A stretch of 47,836 bases of DNA, taken from contig JBGSWL010000096.1 of NCBI GenBank assembly GCA_041752455.1, forward strand, positions 1-47,836, read 5' to 3'. This document shows, one piece after another, positions 34,831 to 41,663 of this stretch; position 1 is the first letter of the stretch, and each line of letters opens with the position of its first letter. The notes below the pieces were generated by a model, which was given only the letters and a program-made list of their open reading frames with translations, had not been told where the DNA came from and did no database searches. The position numbers were made by a program, and so were the translations under genes. This DNA comes from JBGSWL01 sp041752455 (GTDB lineage: Bacteria; Pseudomonadota; Alphaproteobacteria; Rhizobiales; Rhizobiaceae).

Positions 34831-34846
34831 CTTACGTAAAAGTCAA
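34831..34846 (-). promoter_or_regulatory. Candidate operator of the MerR gene
   Basis: On the minus strand TTGACTTTTACGTAAG, an imperfect dyad of 16 bases containing the palindrome TTACGTAA (plus strand 34832-34839). MerR proteins bind dyads in the promoter spacer; this one lies between the mgtE terminator and the MerR start. Autoregulation is inferred. Confidence 0.4.
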
Positions 34847-34851
34847 ACAAC

Positions 34852-34873
34852 CTGAAGGGCTTGTACCCTTCAG
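34852..34873 (-). terminator. Terminator overlapping the mgtE stop
   Basis: CTGAAGGG / CCCTTCAG, 8-bp perfect stem with a six-base loop, followed on the minus strand by GTTGTTTGACTTTT. The stem includes the mgtE stop codon (34870-34872). Confidence 0.65.
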
Positions 34874-36282
34874 ATGCCGAACCACCAAGCCGCAAGGCCG
34901 AGAAAGGCGAAAAAGCCGACGACATCTGTCACGGTCGTGACGAACACACTTGATGCAGTCGCCGGATCAATACCAAACCTGTCGAGAATCAGCGGCACCA
35001 TGATGCCGGACAGCGCAGCCGACACCATGTTGACGACCATCGCCACCGCGATGACGACGCCAAGACCAAGAGAGCCGAACCAGAACACCGATACGATGCC
35101 GATCAACACGGCAAACAGCACACCGTTCACAAGACCGACCGTCACTTCGCGGCGGATGATGCGCCCGGCATTGTAGATGTCGAGATCCTTGGTCGCGAGC
35201 GCACGCACCGCAACCGTCATCGTCTGCGTCCCGGCATTGCCACCCATGGATGCGACAATCGGCATCAGCACCGCCAGCGCCACCATCTGCTCGATGGTCG
35301 CATCGAACATGCCGATCACCAGCGACGCCAGCACGGCCGTGCCCAGATTGACCAGCAACCACAGGAACCGCGACCGCGCCGTTTCGATGACGGTGTCCGA
35401 CAGTTCTTCATCGCCGACCCCGCCGAGGCGCATGATGTCCTCTTGCGCCTCCTGCTGGATGACATCGACCACGTCATCGATCGTCAGCACGCCGACGAGG
35501 CGCTCATTGGCGTCCACCACCGCGGCCGAGAGAAGATCGTACTGCTCGAAGATTTGCGCTGCTTCTTCCTGGTCCATGGTGGCGGGAATTGCATGGCGCG
35601 TTTCACGCATGATCTCCTCGACCTGCGTCTGGCGCTTGGTCCGAAGGATCTGGTCAAGATCGACGGCGCCGACGAGGCGGAACGTCGGATCGATGACGAA
35701 CACCTGGCTGAAACTGTCCGGCAGATCTTCCGTCTCGCGCAGATAGTCGATCACCTGCCCGACATTCCAGTAAGGCGGCACCGCGACAAAGTCGGCCTGC
35801 ATCCGCCGGCCGGCGCTTTCTTCCGGATAGTCGAGCGAACGGCGCAGGCGGATGCGTTCGGTGAACGGAATGCGCGCGAGAATGTCGCGCTGGTCCGTCT
35901 CATCCATGTCCTCGAGGATATAGACCGCATCATCGGTATCGAGTTGGCGAAACGCGAGCGCGATCTGTTCATTGGGCAGCGCTTCGATGATTTCGAGCCG
36001 GATACCGTCATCGACCTCGGTCAGCGCCGAAAAATCGAACTGATCACCGAGCAGCGCGACAAGTTCCGTCCGATCGCCCTGATCAAGCGTCTCCAGCAGG
36101 TCGCCAAGCTCTGATTCGTGCAGGTTTTGCACCGAATGGAGGATCGCCTCGACATCGCCGGCTTCGATGGCTGCGGTGATGATATCGAGGAATTCCGAAC
36201 GCAGTGACCCGTCATCGCCGTAGATATTGGCGTGGTAGCCATCATTGTGGCGCACCATGTCGTCGGGCTCGATAGTGCTCAA
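34870..36282 (-). CDS. mgtE: Magnesium transporter MgtE
   Basis: Magnesium-selective channel of the inner membrane. 470 residues: superhelical N domain (about 30-160), two CBS domains (about 165-290) that sense cytosolic Mg, a connecting plug helix, and five membrane helices. The selectivity region VTTVTDVVGFFAF near the C-terminus contains the conserved pore Asp, and PIVASMGGNAGTQT is a family landmark. ATG 36282. A Mg riboswitch was looked for upstream and not seen. Confidence 0.96.
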   Translation of the reverse strand: MSTIEPDDMVRHNDGYHANIYGDDGSLRSEFLDIITAAIEAGDVEAILHSVQNLHESELGDLLETLDQGDRTELVALLGDQFDFSALTEVDDGIRLEIIEALPNEQIALAFRQLDTDDAVYILEDMDETDQRDILARIPFTERIRLRRSLDYPEESAGRRMQADFVAVPPYWNVGQVIDYLRETEDLPDSFSQVFVIDPTFRLVGAVDLDQILRTKRQTQVEEIMRETRHAIPATMDQEEAAQIFEQYDLLSAAVVDANERLVGVLTIDDVVDVIQQEAQEDIMRLGGVGDEELSDTVIETARSRFLWLLVNLGTAVLASLVIGMFDATIEQMVALAVLMPIVASMGGNAGTQTMTVAVRALATKDLDIYNAGRIIRREVTVGLVNGVLFAVLIGIVSVFWFGSLGLGVVIAVAMVVNMVSAALSGIMVPLILDRFGIDPATASSVFVTTVTDVVGFFAFLGLAAWWFGI

Positions 36283-36386
36283 GGGCGCAGGTCCGATCGT
36301 GGGGAGGAAATCACTGGTCGAAGGTTAGTGGATCGAAGCGGAAACACCAAACCATTCAAGACCTTCACGACAGGAATGTGGCACGG

Positions 36387-36707
36387 TCACAACGCTGATC
36401 GACGTCTACCCAGGGTTTCCGGCACATTGTCGATGCCGCTGGTTCCGCCCGGTCCGCAACGCGAAACGCGACGCAGCGTCAACAGCGCGCCGGGCAAAAG
36501 GCCGTGCCGGGCGATTGCCTCGTAGCCATATTCCGAACAGGTCGGCAGATGGCGGCAATTGTTGCCGACAAAGCCGGAAAGCGTGAGTTGGTAGAGCCGG
36601 ATCAGCGAGGTGCCGAGCACCCTGCCCGGCGTCTTGCGCCACGGGCCCTGCCAGTTTCGCGAGCGCGGCATCTTTGGGGTCGGCGTTTGCCGATGGTCAG
36701 CGCACAT
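36387..36707 (-). CDS. yidD: Membrane protein insertion efficiency factor YidD
   Basis: Small peripheral inner-membrane protein aiding YidC-dependent insertion. Up to 106 residues; family signature is IRLYQLTLSGFVGNNCRHLPTCSEYGYEAI (Cys pair region) then ALLTLRRVSRCGPGG. Start at ATG 36707 (5 bases after the upstream gene) or ATG 36671; neither has a clear ribosome site. It is not in the usual rnpA-yidD-yidC setting but in an operon with an IscU-like scaffold. Confidence 0.93.
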   Translation of the reverse strand: MCADHRQTPTPKMPRSRNWQGPWRKTPGRVLGTSLIRLYQLTLSGFVGNNCRHLPTCSEYGYEAIARHGLLPGALLTLRRVSRCGPGGTSGIDNVPETLGRRRSAL

Positions 36708-36712
36708 GGCGT

Positions 36713-37156
36713 TCAGGATGCCGCAGTTTCCGCATTGGCAGCCGCCAGTGCGTCGCGCACCGCATCGAAGACCAGAAGCGTCGAGGCGTGCCGTGCCTTG
36801 TAGTCGCGCACTGGTTCCAGATAGCGCAGATCTGCAAAGCGCCCCTCCGGCGCCGGGCCGTTTTCCTTCAGCATCGCCATCATCTGCGCCCGCACTTCGA
36901 TGAGTTCATCCGCCGTGCAGCCGCGGATCGCACGCGCCATCACCGACGCGGTTGCCTGTCCGAGGGCGCAGGCCCGCACCTGATGAGCGTAGTCGGCAAC
37001 CGTGCCATCGGCTGCAAGGCTGAGTTCAACGTCCACCGTCGATCCGCAGAGCTTCGAATGCGCCCTGGCTTTTCCGTGCGGTGCTGGAAGATGGCCGTTG
37101 GGCGCGATGTTGCCTGCCAATTCGAGCAACCGATTGTTGTAAACTTCGTCAATCAT
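36713..37156 (-). CDS. Iron-sulfur cluster assembly scaffold protein (IscU/NifU-N-like)
   Basis: 147 residues. The three Cys that hold the nascent cluster are visible: SKLCGSTV, VRACALGQAT and IRGCTADE. The Asp after the first Cys that is usual in IscU (CGD) is replaced by Ser (CGS), and the LPPVK-like chaperone motif is absent, so it belongs to a divergent NifU-like group. A good promoter sits just upstream and yidD follows after 5 bases. Confidence 0.88.
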   Translation of the reverse strand: MIDEVYNNRLLELAGNIAPNGHLPAPHGKARAHSKLCGSTVDVELSLAADGTVADYAHQVRACALGQATASVMARAIRGCTADELIEVRAQMMAMLKENGPAPEGRFADLRYLEPVRDYKARHASTLLVFDAVRDALAAANAETAAS

Positions 37157-37186
37157 GCGCCAGTGGTCCCGCTGAACTCCTGCCTA

Positions 37187-37216
37187 TATATAGGGCTGGC
37201 GACGATGCACCGACAA
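37187..37216 (-). promoter_or_regulatory. Promoter for the scaffold-yidD operon
   Basis: Minus strand TTGTCG (37216-37211), 18-base spacer, TATATA (37192-37187). The -10 sits in the perfect palindrome CCTATATATAGG (37183-37194), the most AT-rich dozen bases of the region. The scaffold gene starts about 30 bases downstream. Confidence 0.5.
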
Positions 37217-37249
37217 GGCTGTCGCCGGGGCCGAAAGGCCGCACGACAG
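37211..37249 (+). promoter_or_regulatory. Competing hairpins in the folE leader
   Basis: CGACA (37211-37215) can pair with TGTCG (37220-37224), and the same TGTCG can instead pair with CGACA (37244-37248) to close a larger hairpin that has an internal GGCC-GAAA-GGCC stem-loop. The two folds exclude each other. The folE ATG lies 75 bases downstream. Alphaproteobacterial folE genes can carry a THF-II (folE) riboswitch, but I could not match its consensus here. Confidence 0.35.
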
Positions 37250-37323
37250 TTGTGAGACAGACGACGGCAATCCGCCCGAAACCCGAAGGTATGCGCCGGA
37301 CCACGCCGAAAACGGAGACAGAC

Positions 37324-37929
37324 ATGGACGCGATCGTGACGACATTTGCAGACCACACGGACGAGCGTCCGACCCGGAAAGAGGCCGAAGCGGCCGTTTT
37401 GACCTTGCTGAAATGGATCGGCGAAGACACCGGCCGCGAAGGCCTGATTGATACGCCTGCCCGCGTCGTCAAAGCCTACGAGGAAATGTTCTCGGGCTAT
37501 GCGACCGATCCTGCTGACATTCTTGGCCGGACCTTCGAGGAAGTTGCCGGATACGACGACATGGTGCTGGTCAAGGACATCCAGTTCCACTCCCATTGCG
37601 AGCACCACATGGTGCCGATCATCGGCAAGGCACATGTCGCCTACCTGCCGCAGGAACGGGTGCTCGGCCTGTCGAAGATCGCCCGCGTCGTCGACATCTT
37701 CGCCCAGCGACTGCAGATCCAGGAAACGATGACCGCGCAGATCGCAGCATCGATCAACGATTCGCTGCAACCGCGCGGCGTCGCCGTCATGCTTGAAGCC
37801 GAACACATGTGCATGGCCATGCGCGGCATCCGCAAGCAGGGCTCGACGACGATCACCACGCGCTTTCTGGGTGAGTTTGATCAGCCGGAGCAGCAGCGCC
37901 GCTTCATGGAAATGGTTCGCGGGTTCTGA
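37324..37929 (+). CDS. folE: GTP cyclohydrolase I
   Basis: Converts GTP to 7,8-dihydroneopterin triphosphate, first step of folate synthesis. 201 residues from ATG 37324 (GGAG 6 bases upstream; the longer open frame crosses the structured leader). Zinc and catalytic residues: HSHCEHHMVP (Cys, His) and EHMCMAMRG (second Cys). KIARVVDIFAQRLQIQE is the conserved core helix. Type IA enzyme. Confidence 0.97.
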   Translation: MDAIVTTFADHTDERPTRKEAEAAVLTLLKWIGEDTGREGLIDTPARVVKAYEEMFSGYATDPADILGRTFEEVAGYDDMVLVKDIQFHSHCEHHMVPIIGKAHVAYLPQERVLGLSKIARVVDIFAQRLQIQETMTAQIAASINDSLQPRGVAVMLEAEHMCMAMRGIRKQGSTTITTRFLGEFDQPEQQRRFMEMVRGF

Positions 37930-37985
37930 CAAGTGGCGCGGCACTTGCCATTGAATTGGCAGTCGCCGCGCCGTAAGCCTCGGCG

Positions 37986-38462
37986 ATGAGCGACACATCA
38001 CCATCAACTGCCCCCTTCGAGCAACCAGTGCCTGACAAGGTGCAAACCGAGGAAGGCGCGGTGTTTCGTCCGCGATTTGGTCCGGACGGACTGATCGTTG
38101 CGGTGGTCGCCGACGCCGGCGACGGTACGCTGCTTATGGTCGCGCACATGAACGCCGATGCCCTCGCCGCAACGCTGTCGACTGGCGTAGCACACTATTG
38201 GTCGCGCTCGCGCGGCGCGCTGTGGCGCAAGGGCGAAAGCTCCGGACATGAGCAGACGGTCAGCGAAATCCGGACCGATTGCGACCAGGATGTCCTGCAG
38301 CTTCGGGTAACGACCGGCGCCACCGGGGCGAACTGTCACACCGGCCGCCGCAGCTGCTTTTACCGCATTGTCCGGCCGTCGGCGGACGGCACGACAGCCC
38401 TCGTCTTTGACGAAGCCGATTTGCCTCGCTTCGACCCGGGCGAGGTCTATCTCGGCAACTGA
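37986..38462 (+). CDS. hisI: Phosphoribosyl-AMP cyclohydrolase
   Basis: Opens the adenine ring of PR-AMP in histidine synthesis. 158 residues, monofunctional (no HisE domain). Metal-binding segments: RTDCDQDVLQL (Asp-x-Asp and Cys) and NCHTGRRSCFYR (two Cys). LMVAHMNADALAATLSTG and HYWSRSRG.LWRKGE are family landmarks. A polar N-terminal extension of about 25 residues precedes the fold. Same strand as folE, 56 bases after it. Confidence 0.95.
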   Translation: MSDTSPSTAPFEQPVPDKVQTEEGAVFRPRFGPDGLIVAVVADAGDGTLLMVAHMNADALAATLSTGVAHYWSRSRGALWRKGESSGHEQTVSEIRTDCDQDVLQLRVTTGATGANCHTGRRSCFYRIVRPSADGTTALVFDEADLPRFDPGEVYLGN

Positions 38463-38468
38463 TCGCCG

Positions 38469-38897
38469 TCAGGACGCGATATAGGTGCGCAGGTCCTCAG
38501 CCTCGTGCTCGATCTCGGCAATCCGCCGCTTGACCACATCGCCGATTGATACGATGCCATGCAGAATTCCGTCGCGCAGCACCGGCACGTGGCGGAAGCG
38601 GCCCTTGGTCATGATGTCCATCAACTCCGGCACCGTCGTATCGAGGCTGCAGGTGATCACCTCACGCGTCATCCACGCGGACGCAGGCGATGCGAAAGCG
38701 CTTTGGCCCTGCAGGCTTACAGCGCGCACAACATCGCGCTCGGACAGGATGCCGAGGACCCGGCGCGCGCTGTCGGCAACAACGACGGCGCCGACACGGC
38801 GCTTGGCGAGGACGTCGATCGCCTCCTTCAGAGTTACGCCTTCGCTGATCGTGAAAACCTCATTTCCCTTGGTCGTCAGAATGTGTGCAACGGTCAT
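38469..38897 (-). CDS. CBS domain-containing protein
   Basis: 142 residues made almost entirely of two CBS motifs (about 8-65 and 75-130), a Bateman module that binds adenine nucleotides. ATG 38897 has an excellent ribosome site (GGAGGAGG). Related stand-alone CBS proteins in alphaproteobacteria have no assigned partner. Ends convergently with hisI (6 bases apart); lies 77 bases after the rhomboid gene. Confidence 0.92.
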   Translation of the reverse strand: MTVAHILTTKGNEVFTISEGVTLKEAIDVLAKRRVGAVVVADSARRVLGILSERDVVRAVSLQGQSAFASPASAWMTREVITCSLDTTVPELMDIMTKGRFRHVPVLRDGILHGIVSIGDVVKRRIAEIEHEAEDLRTYIAS

Positions 38898-38974
38898 GGC
38901 CAGTCCTCCTCCACTCGCCTTTCGGGACTGGAGAGCATGCCGTGAACCTGAAGGTCCGGCAAGCACCAAGCACA

Positions 38975-39745
38975 TCAGGCTGCGGACGTTGCAACTGCCG
39001 GCTGCCGGTCGAACAATCCGATCGCCAGAAAGCCGGTGACCAGACCGCCGATATGGGCCTCCCAGGCAATGCTTGCCCCTTGCGCCAGTCCGAAAAGGTC
39101 TGCCCCGGTTGCCCAGTTGAGCACCATCCAGATCACCAGGAACGGCAGGACGCCGCGCTGGCGCAGCGCCTTGAGCGGCGGCAGAAGCGGACCGCCAAAT
39201 CCGCGCCCGTTGGCTGTGGGTACCGCCCGAAAGCCGAAGCGTGCCGCAGCACCGAGAAATCCGGAAACCGCGCCGGACGCGCCAAGCAGCGGCACCGGAT
39301 CACCAAGATAGATGACTGCATGCAGGAGCACGGCTCCAAGGGCCGTGAACGCCCAGAAGCCGAAGCTGCGCAACGTGCCGATCCGCCGTGCGACCGGCGC
39401 TGCGAAGGCGGCCAGCCAGATCATGTTGAAACCGAGATGTGTCCAGTCGCCATGCAGGAATGTGTGGGTCAGCGGCGACACGAGCGTCGGCAAATCGAAC
39501 TGGATGAACGCCGGGTCGTATCGCGCAGGAAAGAAAGCGAAATTCAGGATCGCCCAGCGATCGATCGACCCGTCGAAGATCACCACCCGCAGGACGTGCA
39601 CGCCGACGCAGATCGCCATGAGCGCGGTGATTGACCCCGGAAGATTGAGGATCGGCTCACGACGGCGACGTTCCGTGACCGGATTGTCCGCTTCTTCCGA
39701 AGTCTTGTCAGGCTGCAGCAATTGTTCGTCTGGCGTCGTGTTCAT
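38975..39745 (-). CDS. Rhomboid family intramembrane serine protease
   Basis: 256 residues: polar N-terminus of about 45 residues, then six membrane helices. Catalytic Ser is in LLGASGAVSGFLG and catalytic His in WEAHIGGLVTG; HTFLHGDWTHLGFNM on the second helix matches the family's HxxxN region. Cleaves membrane helices near their ends; substrates unknown. ATG 39745, with GGAG 8 bases upstream. A terminator hairpin stands 38 bases before the start, so the gene may have an attenuated leader. Confidence 0.93.
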   Translation of the reverse strand: MNTTPDEQLLQPDKTSEEADNPVTERRRREPILNLPGSITALMAICVGVHVLRVVIFDGSIDRWAILNFAFFPARYDPAFIQFDLPTLVSPLTHTFLHGDWTHLGFNMIWLAAFAAPVARRIGTLRSFGFWAFTALGAVLLHAVIYLGDPVPLLGASGAVSGFLGAAARFGFRAVPTANGRGFGGPLLPPLKALRQRGVLPFLVIWMVLNWATGADLFGLAQGASIAWEAHIGGLVTGFLAIGLFDRQPAVATSAA

Positions 39746-39782
39746 TGCGTGGTCTCCACGCTGAAACATAAGCCCTGCAGCC

Positions 39783-39818
39783 AAAAGAAAAAGGCCATCC
39801 GGGTTTCCCTGGATGGCC
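39783..39818 (-). terminator. Orphan terminator upstream of rhomboid gene
   Basis: Minus strand: GGCCATCC (39818-39811), A bulge, GGG-AAA-CCC, then GGATGGCC (39800-39793), followed by TTTTTCTTTT. A textbook Rho-independent terminator with no protein gene upstream on that strand, 38 bases before the rhomboid start. Confidence 0.85.
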
Positions 39819-39885
39819 CGGTGAGTCCCTGCCCACCCCGTAACCGGTCAAGTCATGTGCCGCGAAGCGAGTGGCTCCGTGTTGA
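39784..39885 (-). ncRNA. Candidate small RNA or transcribed leader
   Basis: This is the only content I see in the 329-base gap between the rhomboid gene (start 39745) and the PAS gene (start 40075). A promoter-like pair on the minus strand (TTGTCA at 39918-39913, 17-base spacer, CATTAA at 39895-39890) would start a transcript near 39883 that ends at the strong terminator, about 100 bases. It has no ORF of note. It could be an sRNA or an attenuated leader of the rhomboid gene. No named RNA family was recognised. Confidence 0.4.
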
Positions 39886-40074
39886 GACCTTAATGACCGA
39901 TTAACGCCTGTTTGACAACGCAAACACCATTTTAACGTTAACGGCGTCGGAGAACAGACCAAAGTTGTCGCAACAATTCGAAAGTGGCGCACCGCATGCA
40001 CCGCATCCCGTGAAAACCCGGAGACGGCCACCAAAGGCGCCGATCCGGCACAGGATGATACGGGATCGGGAACT

Positions 40075-40731
40075 ATGCGTCATTCGGGGACAAATCGACT
40101 GTTTGAATACTGGAACCTGCAGCGCAAGGGCAGACCCGCGCCAACCCGCGCCGACATTGCGCCCGCCGGAATTGCCAGTCTTCTGGCTTCGACATTTCTC
40201 CTGGATCTGGCTGAAGCCCGCCCGTCCTTCCGGCTTGCCGGAACACGGCTTTGCGCGGCTTTTGCGCGCGAACTGGCCGGCGAAGACTTTGCCAAAACGT
40301 TCGCCCGTGACGATCAGCCTCTGGCCGGGCGTGTCGCCTGCGCGGTCAACCGCGAACGGGTCACCGCTGTCCTCGATATCGAGGCAACAGCCGGACCAGG
40401 CCGCCCCGTAGAGATCGAAATCATCCTTTTGCCGCTCGAAGGCACTACACCGGGAATCATCGGCGCGGCGCACTTCATCCAGTCTCCTGACTGGTTGGGA
40501 ATGCGCCCTCTCGAGGATGTCCGTCTGGCGGCTGTTCGCTTCATGGACCCGGGCCGCGAATTGTTCAGCCTGAACAATCGCCCCTCGGTGCCGATCCCGC
40601 ATGTCCGCAATGTCGTCTCGCGCCTGCGCCCCAATCTGCGGGTTATCGAGGGCGCCTCGCGCCAAAGTGACACGCCGGCTGGCCGGCGCCCACCGCGTCT
40701 GGATGTCGTTGACGGTGGGCGCGCCGATTAA
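40075..40731 (+). CDS. PAS domain-containing protein (PAS_5 family)
   Basis: 218 residues, no membrane helix. The first 160 residues form the single PAS_5 domain seen in alphaproteobacteria: LFEYWNLQRKGRPAPTRADIAP, then LLASTFLLDLAEARPSFRLAGTRLCAAFARELAG. The last 50 residues are basic and disordered. Caulobacter relatives (MopJ-type) link nutrition and the cell cycle with motility; ligand and partner here are unknown. Upstream TTAACG repeats near 39933-39942 could be CtrA-type half sites, but spacing is not canonical. Confidence 0.85.
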   Translation: MRHSGTNRLFEYWNLQRKGRPAPTRADIAPAGIASLLASTFLLDLAEARPSFRLAGTRLCAAFARELAGEDFAKTFARDDQPLAGRVACAVNRERVTAVLDIEATAGPGRPVEIEIILLPLEGTTPGIIGAAHFIQSPDWLGMRPLEDVRLAAVRFMDPGRELFSLNNRPSVPIPHVRNVVSRLRPNLRVIEGASRQSDTPAGRRPPRLDVVDGGRAD

Positions 40732-40763
40732 CGCCGCTCAAACCACTGCGAGACAACGTCCAT

Positions 40764-40790
40764 TACCGGTTGTTAACCGGAATACCGGTA
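40764..40790 (+). promoter_or_regulatory. Nested inverted repeats upstream of the PilZ gene
   Basis: TACCGGT (40764-40770) / ACCGGTA (40784-40790), with CCGGTT-GTT-AACCGG (40766-40780) nested inside. Two overlapping perfect dyads 38 bases before the PilZ start. Regulator unknown. Confidence 0.4.
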
Positions 40791-40827
40791 GGTTGGCGGC
40801 ATCACAAAGGCGCATTGGACGCACGTA

Positions 40828-41436
40828 ATGCTCACCGCACACGCCGACGATTTTGCACTGACCGGCCTTGACCGGCGCCAGTTCCAGCGGGTGAAGGTGT
40901 CCTTGTACGCTCGCTTCATGTCTGAAGACCGCAACGAACACAACGCGGTGGCCATCGACATGTCGCCGGCGACCGCGACCTTTTCCTGCGATGACCATGT
41001 GACCGAGGGCGAGCGCATTGTTGCCTACATCGATCATATCGGCCGCGTCGAAGGCACGATCCTGCGGGTCTTTGATGGTGGATTTGCCGCCGAGCTCAAT
41101 ACCTCGCAGCGCAAGCGCGAAAAGCTTGCCGCCCAGCTGACCTGGCTTGCCAACAAGCATGAGCTCGATCTGCCGGAAGATCGCCGCCACGAGCGCCTTC
41201 TGCCGAAGAACCCGACCGTCACCCTCGGTCTCAACGATGGGCGTCAATACCGCTGCCGCATCCTTGACCTGTCGCTGTCCGGCGCTGCCTTGTCGATAGC
41301 CGTGCGCCCGGCGCTGGGAACGCAAGTCACCCTTGGTAACATGCGCGGTTCGGTTGTTCGCCATTTCGACGACGGGATTGCCATCGAATTTGCGTTCGTT
41401 CAGCGCCGCGAAGCGCTCTCCGACTTCCTCGACTGA
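40828..41436 (+). CDS. Tandem PilZ domain protein
   Basis: 202 residues with two PilZ barrels. The first has the RxxxR element (RRQFQR, residues 16-21), but its second motif reads DMSPAT, lacking the Gly of D/NxSxxG. The second has both: RRHER near residue 119 and DLSLSG near 144. So c-di-GMP binding is expected mainly at the second domain, the first perhaps being structural. Cytoplasmic. No effector domain is attached. It has its own upstream dyads and a strong terminator, so it is monocistronic. Confidence 0.92.
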   Translation: MLTAHADDFALTGLDRRQFQRVKVSLYARFMSEDRNEHNAVAIDMSPATATFSCDDHVTEGERIVAYIDHIGRVEGTILRVFDGGFAAELNTSQRKREKLAAQLTWLANKHELDLPEDRRHERLLPKNPTVTLGLNDGRQYRCRILDLSLSGAALSIAVRPALGTQVTLGNMRGSVVRHFDDGIAIEFAFVQRREALSDFLD

Positions 41437-41463
41437 CCGGTCATTTGCTCCGGCCAAACGTCA

Positions 41464-41490
41464 AACCCGCCCTCTCCGGCGGGTTTTTTT
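41464..41490 (+). terminator. Terminator after the PilZ gene
   Basis: AACCCGCC / GGCGGGTT stem with loop CTCTCC, followed by seven T (41484-41490). Confidence 0.92.
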
Positions 41491-41525
41491 GCGTCGGCAC
41501 AGCCAAGCTGAAGGATCGCACCTTC

Positions 41526-41597
41526 GAAATTCAATTCAAACTGACAGGAAATTTGAATAGGATCAAACTCAAGATTTAATACTGTTTGAAATTCAAT
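41526..41597 (+). promoter_or_regulatory. AT-rich repeat cluster upstream of the cysteine peptidase gene
   Basis: GAAATTCAAT occurs twice (41526-41535 and 41588-41597, 62 bases apart, about six helical turns). Between them lie ATTCAAA-N11-TTTGAAT (41534-41558) and CAAAC-N15-GTTTG (41564-41588). This stretch is far richer in A/T than anything nearby. A likely promoter/operator region for the gene starting at 41663. Confidence 0.5.
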
Positions 41598-41638
41598 GTA
41601 GTGCTGATCTTTGCTTGAACTAGACTTCTATCTGTCAG

Positions 41639-41663
41639 TGTATCCCTTGACGGAGGGGATACA
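41639..41663 (+). promoter_or_regulatory. Hairpin that traps the ribosome site of the peptidase gene
   Basis: TGTATCCC (41639-41646) pairs perfectly with GGGATACA (41656-41663). The stem contains the end of the GGAGGGG ribosome site and the A of the ATG; the loop holds the rest of the site. If formed in the mRNA it would limit initiation. Confidence 0.55.

Noticed and set aside
36283..36386. Possible Mg riboswitch before mgtE
   Set aside because: The 104-base gap is too short and shows no M-box or ykoK-like structure.
38885..39634. A 249-codon plus-strand frame antisense to the rhomboid gene
   Set aside because: Arg/Gln-rich shadow frame; rhomboid on the minus strand has intact active-site residues.
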